Origin: Trichobilharzia szidati
Taxonomy: Eukaryota > Platyhelminthes > Trematoda > Strigeidida > Schistosomatidae
DNA: 64,000 bases
Reading direction: 5' to 3'
Assembly (NCBI GenBank): GCA_944472155.2
Contig: OX235271.1
Coordinates: 126,051,329 to 126,115,328 of the forward strand
Shown: positions 34,158 through 47,184 of the stretch, piece after piece
Layout of the letters: each line of letters opens with the position of its first letter
How positions within the stretch are numbered: position 1 is the stretch's first letter
Notes under the pieces: generated by a model
What the model saw: the letters and a program-made list of their open reading frames with translations, nothing else
What the model was told of the DNA's origin: nothing
Databases searched by the model: none
Program-made: the position numbers and the translations under genes

Positions 34158-35677
34158 GTGATGTTAACTAATTTTACGTCCTTGATTGCTGCAAGCAACA
34201 CACTCCCTGCAAACGGCTACAGTGAGCCACATAACTCACTTGTATGTCATAAGTGTCAAGCTGGAACTGAGAATAAAACTGTACTGACAGCTAGTATTAG
34301 CACTACTCCTAAAAATTCAGTACTCTCTTCTTATACAGAACCCCTCCCTACGCCTTATGTGCTTATCGATAAACTCCAGTCTTCTAGCTCTGCTTCAGTA
34401 CTATCTTTAGAAATAGAACTTCTAAAGTTGTCTATAGGAGAACTTAAGGCCGAGTTAAGGGAAATAAAAAAACAATAAGTCAGTAAATCCTGGAATTTCT
34501 GAGACCGATACCAAAATATCCAAATTATCAGATCAGATCAGAGATATCAGATCGCAAGTCTCAGTATCCTCATAAAAACTGTGAACCTTAACAAACTTGA
34601 CCCAGAATCGGTAACTAAGGTGGATAACCTCATTAAATTTGTTACTACAGAAGTAACAAAACGACTCAACGCTAAACTGAGTGCTATTGTCTACTACGTT
34701 CCAGACAATGAGGCACTAAAAAAGGTACAACGCATCTTACTCAGTGAGGCGAAAGTGCCCAATTCCCAGACTAAATGTTATAGAGTGAAGAAGAGTCAAC
34801 ATGAAGAGTGTTGCCCATTCGTCTTCAGTTCGAAACACCGGCAGAGACCAGAAAATTCATCCACTCCCAACACACTCTATCGTAAGGCAGAAACTACAAA
34901 CTAATAAAGGTTGCGGTGGACAAGACATTCATAGAAAGGCGAGCATATAATTATTTCACTAAGCCCAATTGTGGAATAAATAATAGGACATTGCAAGCAG
35001 CCATTTTACCCAACCCTTTGAGAGATACCGCAGAACCCACCTCACCACCCCTCTCAAACCACACAGAATTATCCCCACAGAGTGCAACACCAACCGAAGG
35101 GTCACTAAATTGTAATCAAACAGCTAATAAAACCATACCACCTATCACCGTAGATTTAGACATATCACTAAATAATCCCAGAAAAAAGGCAAAGCTCCCC
35201 GGAAGTCGACCCTGTCCTCTCCTAGCCACAACTCCATTGGTAAAAAAGGAAAATCTGACCCCAAATCATGCCAACAACAACAATGGCAATATAAATAAGC
35301 CCACACTCCCCACGATCAATAGTATTAGCACTCACAATGTGAGAAATAGCACCATGGCACACACTGATAACCAACGTCACAACAATGCCACCCTCAATAG
35401 TACAAGTGGCAATAGTCAGAACTTGGCTACCAACAACTCAGGGTGTTCACAGTATGGCACACAAATAAATTTTGATCGGATATATGGTACAAGTCTGATG
35501 GAAACTAACCCACAAAGCAGTACACACGAAACCCATACAAGGACACATCTAGTACATAACAATAGGTGGAATAATAAACCATGGTCTTCACAAGGTCCCA
35601 ATCATTTTTTATCCCCTGCGTCCCTGTTAGTATTGAAAAAACAGCTGGTAGGGATGTTAACACTCTTAAACCGCTAG
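34158..35677 (+). pseudogene. ORF1 of CR1-like element A, in three frames
   Basis: The first frame (34158-34478) ends in a heptad-like helix 'LEIELLKLSIGELKAELREI', a probable coiled coil for trimerisation. The second (34581-34904) has 'LSAIVYYVPDNEALKKVQRIL' and 'VPNSQTKCYRVKK', a fold reminiscent of the RNA-binding segment of CR1-type ORF1 proteins. The third (34916-35677) is an Asn/Thr/Pro-rich tail with 'LDISLNNPRKKAKLPG'. Stops between them break one original polypeptide. RNA binding is inferred from position, not proven. Confidence 0.55.
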
Positions 35678-35989
35678 TGCTAGCTCCCCCTTGCATGAAT
35701 ACAGGAACAGTCTAGTGCACCCGCATCCATTAAGCACACTTGATACATGCACAAGTTTAGGTCAAATAAAGATCCCTCCCACGTTTCTATCCTAACTAAG
35801 AATGAAAATGCTTTAGCCTATAGCAAATCCAGTACTCCAACGCTTAATTCTTCACCGAAAACAGCACAAACCAACTCAATAGACATAGATGAGCATGATG
35901 TTGAAACTCCTCTTAACATAGAGTCGTCATGTCAAGCAGAACTTCTGGGTGTTGAACCATATTCGGGGCTGATTAACGAGCTTAAATAC

Positions 35990-38900
35990 TTCAAACTCTA
36001 TTTCAAACCTCATCTTTACCTGATCCTCATAAATGCTAGATCTGTTCTAAATAAACTAACGATGCTCAGAGCACTCACAGTAATATACAAACCCCCTATA
36101 ATTGACATCACTGAATCTTAGTGTAATTCGAACATACTGGATGAAGAGATAAGTTTAGATAACTATACACTTTCTGTGTGACAGGGATGGTGGTAAGGGA
36201 GGGGGTTATCTCATGTACTTTCTGAATGCACTCACTGTATCACAGCTAGAAAATAGTGCACTTAACATGCCTGAGACTCTATGGGTTAACATATACCTAA
36301 ATAATGCAATAGTATTAAATGGGTGAAAAAAATTAATTGGGTGCACCTACAGAGCACCTGGTACCTTTAGTAATTACGAGACCGAACCTATTAATACTCT
36401 GGAGCAATTAGTCACCTTACAATACGATCATAAGATCCTATGTGGAGACTTTAACTTTCCTGAAATCAACCGGGATATACCCACAGGCCCAACTAAATTT
36501 GACAAGTTCTTAGGCACAGTGGATATAGTCGGCTGGAAACAAACTATCACTGCCCCTACACGAGGTAATAGAGTACTAGACTTAATCTTCTGCCACAATA
36601 TAAGTCCCTTATCAACCCTGCTAGGTTCTGAGTTTCCAGGGTGCGACCACAAAACAGTGCTTTGTGCACTGCCACTTCCACCAAAAGGCAATACAGCTCT
36701 TACCCCTACTTTACAACAAATAACAAACAGGAACTACAGTAAGGCAGACTGGACTTTAGTAAAACAAATGTTAAGATCCTCAGAATGGAGAGATTACCTC
36801 TATACTGATAACCTCTCGAAAGCTCTAGAAATCTTTTACTGTAACTCAAACACATGCTTAGACGCTGTGATCCTAGTGCGAACAACAAAAGTCTCAAAAT
36901 TTAAGAAGCAATTTATTCAACCAAAAGATCGCTCAAAACTGAAGAGACTGTCAACAAGTTACTTCAGACGACACGACCTTAGTACACTAGGGGCAATACC
37001 CAGTACTCTTAGCTCCACCTCGCAAGCTCATAACTTGCGTATGAGAAATGAAGAATGCACCGCACTAGCCAGCACCACCAGAGTAGGTGCTCTCACAGAA
37101 ATCCTAAAGAAACGAATGAATCGCCAAAGCCATAAAATTTCTCTCCTTATAAACAAGAGTAAACTATACAGCAACCATGCAGACATGTGTGAACTGTTTA
37201 ACGAGACGTTTGCAGCTAACTACCTTAAGCCCACAAGTCCACTTCTCGGTTTACAATCTACAATAGAACTCCCTTCTTCTTCAACGCGGAAACAAATCAG
37301 TACAGTTCATTTCACTTATTCTAATATTAACCAGGCCATTAATACTCTTAAAAGCTCTAGTAGCGCTGGTTTTGACGGTATACCATCGTATCTTTATAAA
37401 CACGGTGGTTCTGACATTTCCGTTTTATTACTTAAGATCTTTACAATGTCCCTAGAAAGCCAAACCTATCCAGATAAATGGAAAACCACATTTATAATAC
37501 CCAAACACAAATCCGGATCAAAAACTGAAGTCAACAACTATAGGCCAATCAATATTACACCCATAGTATCTAGAATCATTGAAAGAATAGTTAAAGATTA
37601 TATTCTCAAACATATGCTCAGCTGCAATATTCTAAGTCTCAACCAACATGGATTCCTAAAATCCAGATCATGCATGACATGTCACCTTGACTTCTTTAAC
37701 TATATAACTAGCAGCCGAGACAAACAACAACTAGTACTAGTCATCTACTTCGACATATCCAAAGCCTTTGACCGCGTTGACCATTTGCTTCTAATAAATA
37801 AGCTGAACTCCTTAGGAATAAGTAACCCATTATTAGGATATATATATATTTCACATAAATTAAACATTTACATGATTAACATACCGTTTGTACAGGCATG
37901 ATCATATTCAACAAGTACAATTTGAAATGGAACACCGTTTTTTGACATCAAAAATTGGAAAAATGGAAAAAAAAACCTCTAGAAACTTTGTTAGAATAGA
38001 TTACAATATACTGGTTCAAGTCTAATTTATAGTCTATAATATACTTATAGTCAGTTAAATTCATGCGGGAATTACGAAATGTTGCGTTAATGGAAGGTAA
38101 GAAGAGAGTTGATAAACAGGTGCTAGAGTAAGACATACAGGATACAGGCCTTGTGATCATTATCATTTTGTCAATTAATAAGGGTCCAAATATTCCTTAA
38201 CAATAGGTCCCAAGTAGTTAGACTGGGTTCTGTAAACTCTAAACCTAGTCCAGTCACTTCTGGAGTAGTTCAAGGCAGCGTCTTAGGCCCCCTTCTATTC
38301 ACTCTATATGTCAACGAAATATGCAGTTGTTTCTCACTTGGCAAACCATTAATCTCTGCACATGATCTTGAAGTAGCTTACACATTCCACTGTGATGACT
38401 TAGGGTACTTTCAGAAAGCTGTTCAGGAAGAACTAGATCGAGTAACTGCATGGTCCTCCATATGGAACCTAAAATTCAACCTTAAAATATGTGGTTGGAT
38501 CTGTTTCGGTGCACCCTCAATAAATATTAAACTGGTACTTGAATCAATTGACTTGCCTAAACTCCAAAGTGTTGTTGACCTAGGACTCAGGTACTCTAGT
38601 GACGTGACATTTTCTGAGCAAGTGGCTACACAGACGCGTAAATCGAGGATGCTCTCAGAATGAATACTCAGGAATTTCCACAACTACGAAGCGAAACTAT
38701 TATTATATAAAACATGTATCAGACCACTACTAGAATATTGTCCATTTATTCTCAGCAGCACTCGCGTAAATGACAAGCTTAAAATAGAAAGTGTCCAACG
38801 ATACTTCACGTCTAAACTACTAGGATTTGACTGCGGAAAGGACTACACATCAAGGTGTATAACTCTAGGTATCGACCCAATCTGGATGAGACGACTCAGC

Positions 38901-39230
38901 ATTAATCTAACATTCTTCTTTAAAGTCTTGCATAATATATCATTCTCAGACAGCAAGGAGATACGGTTCTCACCGGAAGGTTCCTACAACCCGCGTAACC
39001 AAAGGTGCAAAGTATCTAGGAAAAGCTGTAAAACAGCACTCCGTGCAAACTTCTTCATAGTCATGTACTCTAAGATCTGGAACAGTTTACCCCTAGAAAT
39101 AAGGACCTGTCACTCTATTATAACCTTCAAACGCTTGCTATTTAAACTGTTTCATCCCAATGACTATGCCAGACTCACCGCACCACTTATTTCTAAAACG
39201 CATCAGCTATTAGAACACTGTAACGCCTAG
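35990..39230 (+). pseudogene. ORF2 of CR1-like element A: endonuclease and reverse transcriptase
   Basis: Endonuclease start 'LILINARSVLNKL' (about 36020), 'CGDFNFPEI' (about 36450), 'GCDHKTVLC' (about 36640); the longest frame (36519-37901) continues into RT with 'SAGFDGIPSYLYK', 'NYRPINITPIVSR' and 'FDISKAFDRVDH'. After a 340-bp antisense insertion RT resumes with 'FLNNRSQVV' and 'GVVQGSVLGPLLF'. The catalytic block that should read FADD is SAHD (38355-38366), so the first essential Asp is His. A stop at about 38661 interrupts the C-terminal part, which ends at 39230. Inactive. Confidence 0.85.
37843..38185 (-). mobile_element. Nested 5'-truncated non-LTR 3' end inside ORF2
   Basis: Removing this segment rejoins the RT frame around 'LLGYI' and 'IFLNNRSQ'. 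On the minus strand it ends with ATGCCTGTACAAACGG followed by an AT-rich tail (plus 37843-37856), the same 3' signature as other CR1-like copies here. It therefore inserted antisense into an existing element. Target duplications are obscured by the AT-rich tail. Confidence 0.7.
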
Positions 39231-40135
39231 ACTCATTAATATGTATTATGACACTAAATAAACTCTAAGACTTCGCAAAAATACATGAAAACGCAACTAG
39301 AATATAGGTAATGTTTACTATACACCGTAATGCAATTTATATAAACATTTATATGTACATAAAAACATTAATGTTCTTTTCATGTTCACATACTTTCTCT
39401 TTCTGATATTCTGTTGCTGAGCGTACTCTTCTATTTACCTCCTGGTCGAGGTCGAACAACCCTACATTTAAACTGAAATGACCATTTAAGTTAATTCACA
39501 CTCAAATTCCATGAACGATCCGATGCTACCATTTGAAGACACTGGCATACATTCTGTGCAAGGAGTATCCATGATTTGAAATAAAGAAGCAACTGGTTTT
39601 CAACGTCTTACCCAACTTACGTGTCATGTTGACACAAATGGCGCCAATGGATAGTTCTGGAATCGACCTCGACTCTATTTCATGCAGTAAAACAATCCAA
39701 CATGACCATATCTAGTTTTCGTATCAAAGATCAAATTTCTTTCCTGTTATAAAACTACGATTAGACTGGTGAAAAAAATAGAATAAATACATAATTGACT
39801 CAAAATAATACATCAATAAACTTTATCTCAAGGATGCTATTCACAACAAAGTTATAGAGGAGAATTGAATTCAAGCTTTATTTTTCCCAGGTATTTGTAT
39901 TACATTCATCTGATGTCTGTGTTTTTTGTTAATGCGAAGACAATATTTCTATATCTCTTTATGTGTTACACAGACAGACTATTTAGCAGACTGTTCCGAC
40001 TGACTCTGATATCAGAAAAAACAAACAATCTGTAAATTCAGCATACATCGAAATATTTGTAATTTATATAATAACTTATCCATGCCTGTACAATTGGTAT
40101 GTTCCTGCATAAACAGGAATAAACATATATTAATT

Positions 40136-42100
40136 CACCGGGTACAGAGCAAATTATCATCATTTATAACAAGTCTGGACAAACGATCTTCCTCCTGTTC
40201 CAGCAAGGCCACGTCAGCGTTTCTTTCTGAAAAAGAAGAAAAAGAAACTTATTAAGCGGCGTTATGGTGGTTTTCATTCCATTACATTACAATAACGAAA
40301 CCTTTTGTAATTCCCGCACGAAACTGATTCACTATACTTACATTAAAGATTAAAATTTGGACTTAAAACATTATCTTATAACTTATTCGATTAAATGTCA
40401 ACATTACAAACTTCTTATATAGTTTCTAGAATTTTTTCCATTTTTATATCGTAAAGTGTTCAATCTAAAATTGCACTTGTCAAAAATGATCATTTCTGTA
40501 CAAACGGAATGTCAGCGATGTAAATGCTTAATCTATGTGAATGAAATATTTCAATCTAATTGTTTTTAACATATGTGAGTTCTTTTTCTGTATTGTCTAT
40601 CCCCAGTCAAAGTTAGCAGTCTGGATAGTCCACAACCATTGCACCTGCATTCTAGGATCCCAGGCTCTTCTCTGCCGTACCTCACTTCTATGGCAGCCTG
40701 AGAAGTTTTCGCCACCTCTCACACTGTACTTACAACCCACATTCCAGTGCTAAATTTTGCTTTCACCAAGAGAAAACATCATCTGGCTGGCTTCCTGACT
40801 TTCACAAGACCCCATTACTTCTTCTATCCGATTACAGTGACAAATAAGCTTGTCTCTCATATTTTACCTGGAATTTGAAACGTTCGTAGCAACTGGACTG
40901 ATACGCAATTATTTAGTTGATTTAATCATATGCGAAGTTTGCAGAAAACGAGGAAATGATATGATATGCTTGCAGCCATTTGAAAACCACGCAGAAATTG
41001 ATCAAGGCGCCGCTTTCCTTCTTAGGTATTTCGCCATCCCAATCGAAGCTAGGCATTAATCATATTGGTGATACTTGTTTGGCAGGTAAAACTCTTTCCG
41101 CTGAGAAGCACAAATGGTAAAACAGTGAGGCAAACACTCAAGAAGTTCCATGTCCTGTTATGGGCATTTTATATGCTTTCTATAAAAAAGAATCTTCCTT
41201 CGTTTCCCGTAACAAACCTAACTTGCGTCTGAAAAAGTGCTTTTCAAAGTCAATTTCTCTCATTATTAGTGGAATTTTCGCTGGCAGTAAAGACTTTACT
41301 GCTTGAATGGGCTTTCTGACCCATCTCTTCAGCCTGAAACCCATTTCTCAAGAACAAATCTCATGTGTCCAACTGAGGAAATGGCCTGTTTAAGGTTATT
41401 CATCGATGTCGAGTAGCGATTCACATAGAAATATTATTCGTTAAGTCTGGGAATTTTACCTGATATTTTGCCACCGAAGCTGTCAACAGTCTTTCTCAAT
41501 GCATGATTGGCGCAGACAAGAGATGACACGGCACCAAACGGATGAACGGTTTATTCACACTCAGAATCTGTTTGTGTTAAATCGGCATCCTTCCATCTTA
41601 AGAGGCGAAATCTTCTCTTGCCTTTGTCTTAAATCTCCTACTGTAAAAATATTTCTCTTAAATCAGTGGCAGGCCCCTTTTGATACTAGATCGGTAGCAT
41701 AAAAGTAATCTAATCAGTCTAGTGACGGTGTTTGGTCCCTGTAGTAACTGATCATTTAAAATACACCAGTGTGCCTAGTCGCACAGTCAAAAACTACTCA
41801 CAGCCTTTCACTCTGTGTCGGATTTATAACTGGATAATGAGGTATAAACCGTTCATTGTTTCCTGGTGCGCATGTATTCTAGACAATTTAAAATGGATCG
41901 TTTCACTAAATCCTTGGCCATGACTTCTTCATATCCATTCGGTAAACTACAGTTTGTAGAAAGATACCTTCTGAGAAACTCTCGACCCAGTAATTGTCTG
42001 GCAGATTGAGGTAATCATATTTCCATGGTGATCCTACCTCAAAGTGACGCCCCAACAAATCGGTATGATCGAGCAGCCATCTCCAACGCTCTTTTGTCCT
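40136..42100. other. No confidently recognised feature
   Basis: A 69-codon frame at 40850-41059 has 'LIICEVCRKRGND' but no splice or family support. The last part (41900-42100) may be the decayed reverse transcriptase end of the Penelope-like fragment that follows. Confidence 0.35.
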
Positions 42101-42109
42101 CTTCAGAGA

Positions 42110-42800
42110 GCACGAAGAAAATAGCCCTACCATTATAAAGGACATCTCAGAAATCGCTGCAAGACTCCCCAAACCTTTAGGAATTGACGTCGCATACAAA
42201 CCAACAAAATCACTCGACTCAGCCCTATGTCAACCAAAAGACTCAACAACGAAAGAAATAAAACCAACATCATCTACAGAATGAATTGTAACAACTGCAG
42301 AAAACGCTACATTGGCTAAAGTGGACGTCCCCTTCGTCTTCGTATCTATGAACATAAGCTAGCCGTCAAAATACGTGACATCTACTCCCTAATATCACTA
42401 CATACGGTCAACCACGGACATCATTTCGACTGGGACAAAGTTCAAATACTAGACAGAGGAACACCAAGAATGTTAGAGAATCTTTAGAAGCCTGTTATTC
42501 CAGTGAATCGTCAATCAATGGACACATGGACACAGCCAAAATTTACCAGTCGACAAGAAGGAAATCTCACAAGCAAAGGGACAAAGTTCAAGTCAGGGAA
42601 ACAATGGGTTCCAATGCAGGTAACCTAGAGAGCATGAAAACACACAAAAAACAATCACGTTCAAGGTCACCAGGGGAGATGAATAATAAACTCGCAGAGA
42701 AATTTAAAAGCTAGCTTCGAATTGAAATATGGGCTGAAGATGTTGCCTAGTAGGGCAATGAACGCTTCGCAAATAAACAGTCGAACTCAGAGAACACAAC
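42110..42800 (+). pseudogene. Penelope-like element fragment with GIY-YIG domain
   Basis: Frames in order: 'IIKDISEIAARLPKPLGIDVAYKPT' (linker before the endonuclease), then after a frameshift near 42270 'NIIYRMNCNNCRKRYIG' (Cys pair and YIG), a stop, 'SGRPLRLRIYEHKLAV', 'SLISLHTVNHGHHFDWD' (His-rich part), 'VQILDRG' and 'VNRQSM' near 42515. This is a different subfamily from the copies at 16-17 kb, with G-H-H-F instead of S-D-H. Several stops make it inactive. The 3' sequence 42720-42800 may be its tail. Confidence 0.75.
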
Positions 42801-45344
42801 CACATTAAAAGCCCTCAAAGAACGCTAAGGATTTCTCGGTTATCCAAGATGTGGTAAAGTATGCCGACCCACTGTGCTGTTTCGGCCCTAATGTAATCCA
42901 ACCACAATTTATTCTAACAGTGCTCGGCTGCCTCCTCCTCCCTCCAAACCGTCGTTCCTAAACTCAAAGTAAATCGGAGACATTACAGGCAACGAGGAGA
43001 CCGGCTATGCAACCTAATGCCTTTCGGATGTTCAAAGAGCCTTGACGGCCGAAACAACCTGTCGTTGTTTATCTTCTGACGTTCAATCACGACACTTTGA
43101 TGACATCAGTTGCTGCACTCGACAGTGTTGCAACACTACAGTGTAACTGACAAATGAAGCTACATTGTAAATTCACTGTTTCCTCAGAATTAGAAGCAGG
43201 CGAGAAACCGTATTTTCTTGTGCATATTAATCGTGATGTGACTGCATGGCCCTCTCATATCCAAAATCTGTCGAAAATGGCACTCAAGCTTCACAGTTGA
43301 TATAAGTATAAAACTTGGGCACTGTGGTAGAGTATAACTCCATTATGGATAAGATTTTATTTTGATAAATCACACAGTGTTGTACAGTTATATTAACTGA
43401 TGACGTTTCGAGCACAAACTATTGCTCATAATCATATCAAGCTTCACAGTTCCTTCCTGACTTTCCGCAACAAAAATGCAGAAGATAAGGAATCTTTTGT
43501 TCCTCATCACTCAATTTACGTTGAATTATTTTCCGAAACTTGCTGACAAACATTCTTTATTGACTTGAATTACCATCAAATTACATAGCATAAACATATT
43601 ACTAACAATGGTGTTCAAAGATACCTTCAACTCTAACACGAACTCGTCCCCTCTCCTGTCTCTTAGGCTACCACCGTTCATCTCAGGCTAACTTAAAACC
43701 TCAGAATTGAGCTGCCTCAACTCTTCCTCAAATTATAACTTCCTTGCCTGTTTATCCTCTAACCGAGAATTAGGCGAAATGTCCCTAACTCTACCGCGGC
43801 TATTATCTGAACCACGTGACACAGACATATACATTTTTAGCACTTGCTTCATCGATGATTTCATCAAGCAGTGGATTAACTAAAACCAAATCATCCAGAA
43901 GGGGTTTGTCCTCCTGTCTTTCAGTAAAAAGTCATCAGTAAGCAGGCAACAAGCAGATATTCGGACATAATTTCCAGTTAAAACCTGCAGCCAAAATCAC
44001 AAAATAATCCAAAAGCATTCTTTGGTAGTCTAAACCAAAATTGCAGAAACTGTATATTGAGCCAAACAGTCGGTCAAACCCGTTTGAAGAACTTTATACT
44101 ACAGTCACTGCACGAATAACCTTTGAGGAGACGGATTTGCAATCTCTGACCAAATCTAAAACAAAACAAAACGGTTTCAAATAGAATTACACTGATAACA
44201 GGATGCTGAAGAGCTTCAAGATTGTTGTTCTATTAAACGAAATTTATCAGGTGAACGTGGTACAAACCTTCGAATTTGAGGTTCTACTGCATCCGAATAC
44301 GAAGAACACAATAGCTGAATCCAAAGTTAACCCGAAATAGCAAAATTTGAATTCGAACAAAAATGTACAACATATGAATAAAGAGCAAACGGTCTAAACA
44401 ATGCAAACTGCGAAATATTACATGAAGTACAGCTTTAGTGTATTAAGGTGCAATATTAGATTTACCCAAACATCAGCTCCATACAGAGGTCTTGGAGGCT
44501 GAATATGTTCGCGTTAACGGGTAGTACTAAGCTTACTAACGCAAGATTTAATATACACAACTTCTATAGTATTCATTCAGGTTAGACCAAAGGAAAAGCA
44601 AAACACCAGGAGTTTTGGTCCACAAAATTACGAAGTGCATTTCGGGACCAAATGGGGGCAGGACATGGTTGCTTGACTAGTCGGGGGTCTCGCACGAAAG
44701 AACGAACGTAAGAAGACGACGTGCTAAATGGTGAGGAGGCTTGACCGCAAGCCTTCAGCCAATCAAATCGACGTAAAAGACGACAGTTAGCATGCAATGT
44801 TAAGTGGTGAATTCTGCGGCTAATAATTCTGGGAAATTAGCTACCGCTAGAAGGTCGAATCCACTAAAAGCTGAAATTCGTTCAGCATTTCTTGTACCGC
44901 AATGGATATAAACTGGGAAAATATAAATACTACCCTGTCTTAGTGGGTTTTATATAAATTAACGGTTTTATTTAGCCATCTGTCCGACTCAAAAGTACAC
45001 GACACTTTTCCCCATGATTATTCCATTTCAGAACAATATCATCAACGTATCTCTTGTAGAAAGGCTCTTTAGCAAGGCAACTGATGGGGAGATTCACAGT
45101 ATAAGACTATTAACCTTATGGTGCGATAAAACAAGTCCGCCTGGCTTTGGCCGACATTCGTCCGCATGGAATGCAATTCACTTCTGGTTTTCTGCGATTA
45201 CACTGCCGAGGAAGTGATACAAATATACTACTCACCTCAAACTGACACACCACTGACCATTAACTAAGAGTGAGATTCGACGCCGTATGCAGCACTGTTA
45301 TAAGGGGGGATTGACTTCAAGTGTTTATGATCCCTTCAACACAG
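42801..45344. other. Mostly unassigned; one short repeat at 43290-43400
   Basis: 43290-43400 is related in inverted orientation to 23270-23378 and includes TGACGTTTCGAGC. 44600-44780 is more GC-rich than its surroundings, with a 71-codon minus-strand frame but no motif. Nothing else is recognised. Confidence 0.35.
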
Positions 45345-45570
45345 ACCTGGTGTTTTGTTAATGCGGAGACAATATTTCTATATTTGCTAATTTGCTGCAT
45401 TGACTGACTAGTTAGCAGACCGCTCCACCAACTGACTCCAAAGTTTAAAAGAACAGGAAGAATTTAACTTCATCATCAACCACATTAATGTTATTTAAAT
45501 AATACCTATCCTTGCCTGTATAGTTGGTGTTCTTACGTAGATAGGAATGAGTATACTTTTACTAAATTCC
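45345..45570 (+). mobile_element. 3' end of CR1-like family A, 5'-truncated copy
   Basis: About 225 bp aligns to 39890-40140, the 3' UTR of element A, from 'tgttttttgttaatgcg' onward. It ends CTTGCCTGTATAGTTGG followed by TTCTTA-cgtaga-TAGGAA (45530-45547), the same hairpin with changed bases. There is no coding part, so it is a 5'-truncated insertion. Confidence 0.75.
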
Positions 45571-46533
45571 ATCCAGCGAAGCATATAAATGACTGCCCAT
45601 ATCAACAGCAACCAGTTGTCTAGAGTGCTCACCTTCAAATGTGAAATAGGCTTTGTCATTACATTACAATAAATATCTCAAATACTTTAAAGAGGTACAG
45701 GATGAAAGACAACTGGTGTATATGTAATAAAAATAATATCAGCAGCCCTGATCAGTAATACAAAAGCAAACGGGAAACCAGCATCAGAAGGTTACATTTT
45801 CATATGCTTTACGTTCATATCTACAGGATCGTCAACAAGTTGAAATGCATCTTTCAAACAGAAGTTACATAATTCACCGCTCACTAGGCTTAAAATACCT
45901 GCTAACCATGTTTCCACTTTATGTGTGGGGGGAAGACATGTCGGTAGAATTGGACGTGATAGGCCGTCAGCTTTGTGAACTAGTTCGGGAGGAAGGGGCA
46001 CATGTCATAGGAGGTCAACGGAAAATGATTTAGACATAAAGTTGTCATCAATCCCAATTGATATGTCTAAACTGGAACTGCGAACTAACACACATACAGA
46101 GTATATATCATCACTACTTTCATCTAATGTATGCTATATTGATTTATTTGTCTTAGCCCTACGTGGCTTGCGACATTCCTTAATCTTTGATGGATTATTG
46201 GTCAGTCGGTTGCCACAGGCCTGCTTGGCCTCCGGAGAAATATGTTGCTCAGATGGATTAAGAGATTTGTAGATTATTCTATGACCACTGAAATGTTGCA
46301 CCTGATCTCTTACAAGGTATAATCGACTGGAAACAGCGACTGAGATGTAAAAAATACCAGCAGAGATTAGTAAACCGAACAAAAATAAAAACGCATGAGG
46401 TGTCCAAGCAACAGAATCGCTACATAGCATGTGCTGGCTGCCCTGTTAGCCATCATCAACCAGTTGATCATAAGAAAAGGAAAAAGAAGTAAGTAAATTA
46501 AATACTGAACCCGGAGTAAGAAGGCCCTTTGAT
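45571..46533. other. No confidently recognised feature; possible 5' region of CR1-like element B
   Basis: A 62-codon frame (45845-46033) and a 98-codon minus frame have no motifs. The right part may hold the decayed beginning of the element that follows. Confidence 0.35.
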
Positions 46534-47097
46534 ATGATAGAGACGAAAGCACCTCTGAGCCATCATCCTAAGAGAAAGTCAAATATGGTAGACCTAGCTC
46601 CTAGAGGTAGGCCTAATTGGTGTCAAGTGGAAAGTCAATTATATCCTACCACTAATTCTAGACAAACAGCACAGCAAGGTAGTAGGTATTATTCTGCTCA
46701 TCCACTACGTAAACCCAATGTTAGCCAACCCCCTTCCAATGTTCTATCGACTGAAAGCTATAGAAAATCCCCCAAACATCGGCCACAGACTACATGTAGC
46801 AAGCCAACAGAATCCACTCATACATCCTATGTATCTAGTAGGGAGCATGTGCCAATTTCTGCACAAAACTTGCTATGGTCTGGTGACTACCCGGAACATA
46901 TACAAACACTTCATTCTTGTACTGGCAACAAATTACCGAATACTCATATCGGTTATACTTTCGGGCATGATTTTCACCAGCGCCAGTTAACAGAAACACC
47001 TGGCATCATGCATATAGCACGCATGATATCAGATCAATTCCTTGCCAGCATAGCGAACAGTCTACAGCTAGGGCGAGGCATATTTCCTGGGAGATAG
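46534..47097 (+). pseudogene. ORF1-like frame of CR1-like element B
   Basis: 187 codons, basic, rich in Ser, Pro, Gln and His, e.g. 'HHPKRKSNMVDLAPRGRPN' near the start. No zinc finger or clear coiled coil. Position directly upstream of ORF2 suggests the end of ORF1, but similarity to element A's ORF1 is not evident. Stops separate it from ORF2. Confidence 0.4.
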
Positions 47098-47184
47098 CTG
47101 ACACTGTGTCGACACCAAATGAGTCAAATAACATGCATATAGAGGATACTCATGGATTATTTTATCAAGATGTTGTCCACTAAC

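Larger units (their letters stand above)
34158..40135 (+). mobile_element. CR1-like non-LTR retrotransposon A (broken, with nested insertion)
   Basis: ORF1-like frames (34158-35677) are followed by an endonuclease/RT ORF2 (about 35990-39230) and a 3' UTR of about 0.9 kb. The UTR ends with CATGCCTGTACAATTGG, a perfect TTCCTG-cataaa-CAGGAA hairpin (40102-40119) and an AT-rich end near 40135. The last 250 bp recur at 45345-45570. Numerous stops, a lost catalytic Asp and an antisense insertion at 37843-38185 show it is dead. The 5' end is not defined. Confidence 0.75.

Noticed and set aside
44582..44797. 71-codon minus-strand frame in a GC-richer patch
   Set aside because: No family motif, no splice sites. 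The GC rise alone does not make it a gene.
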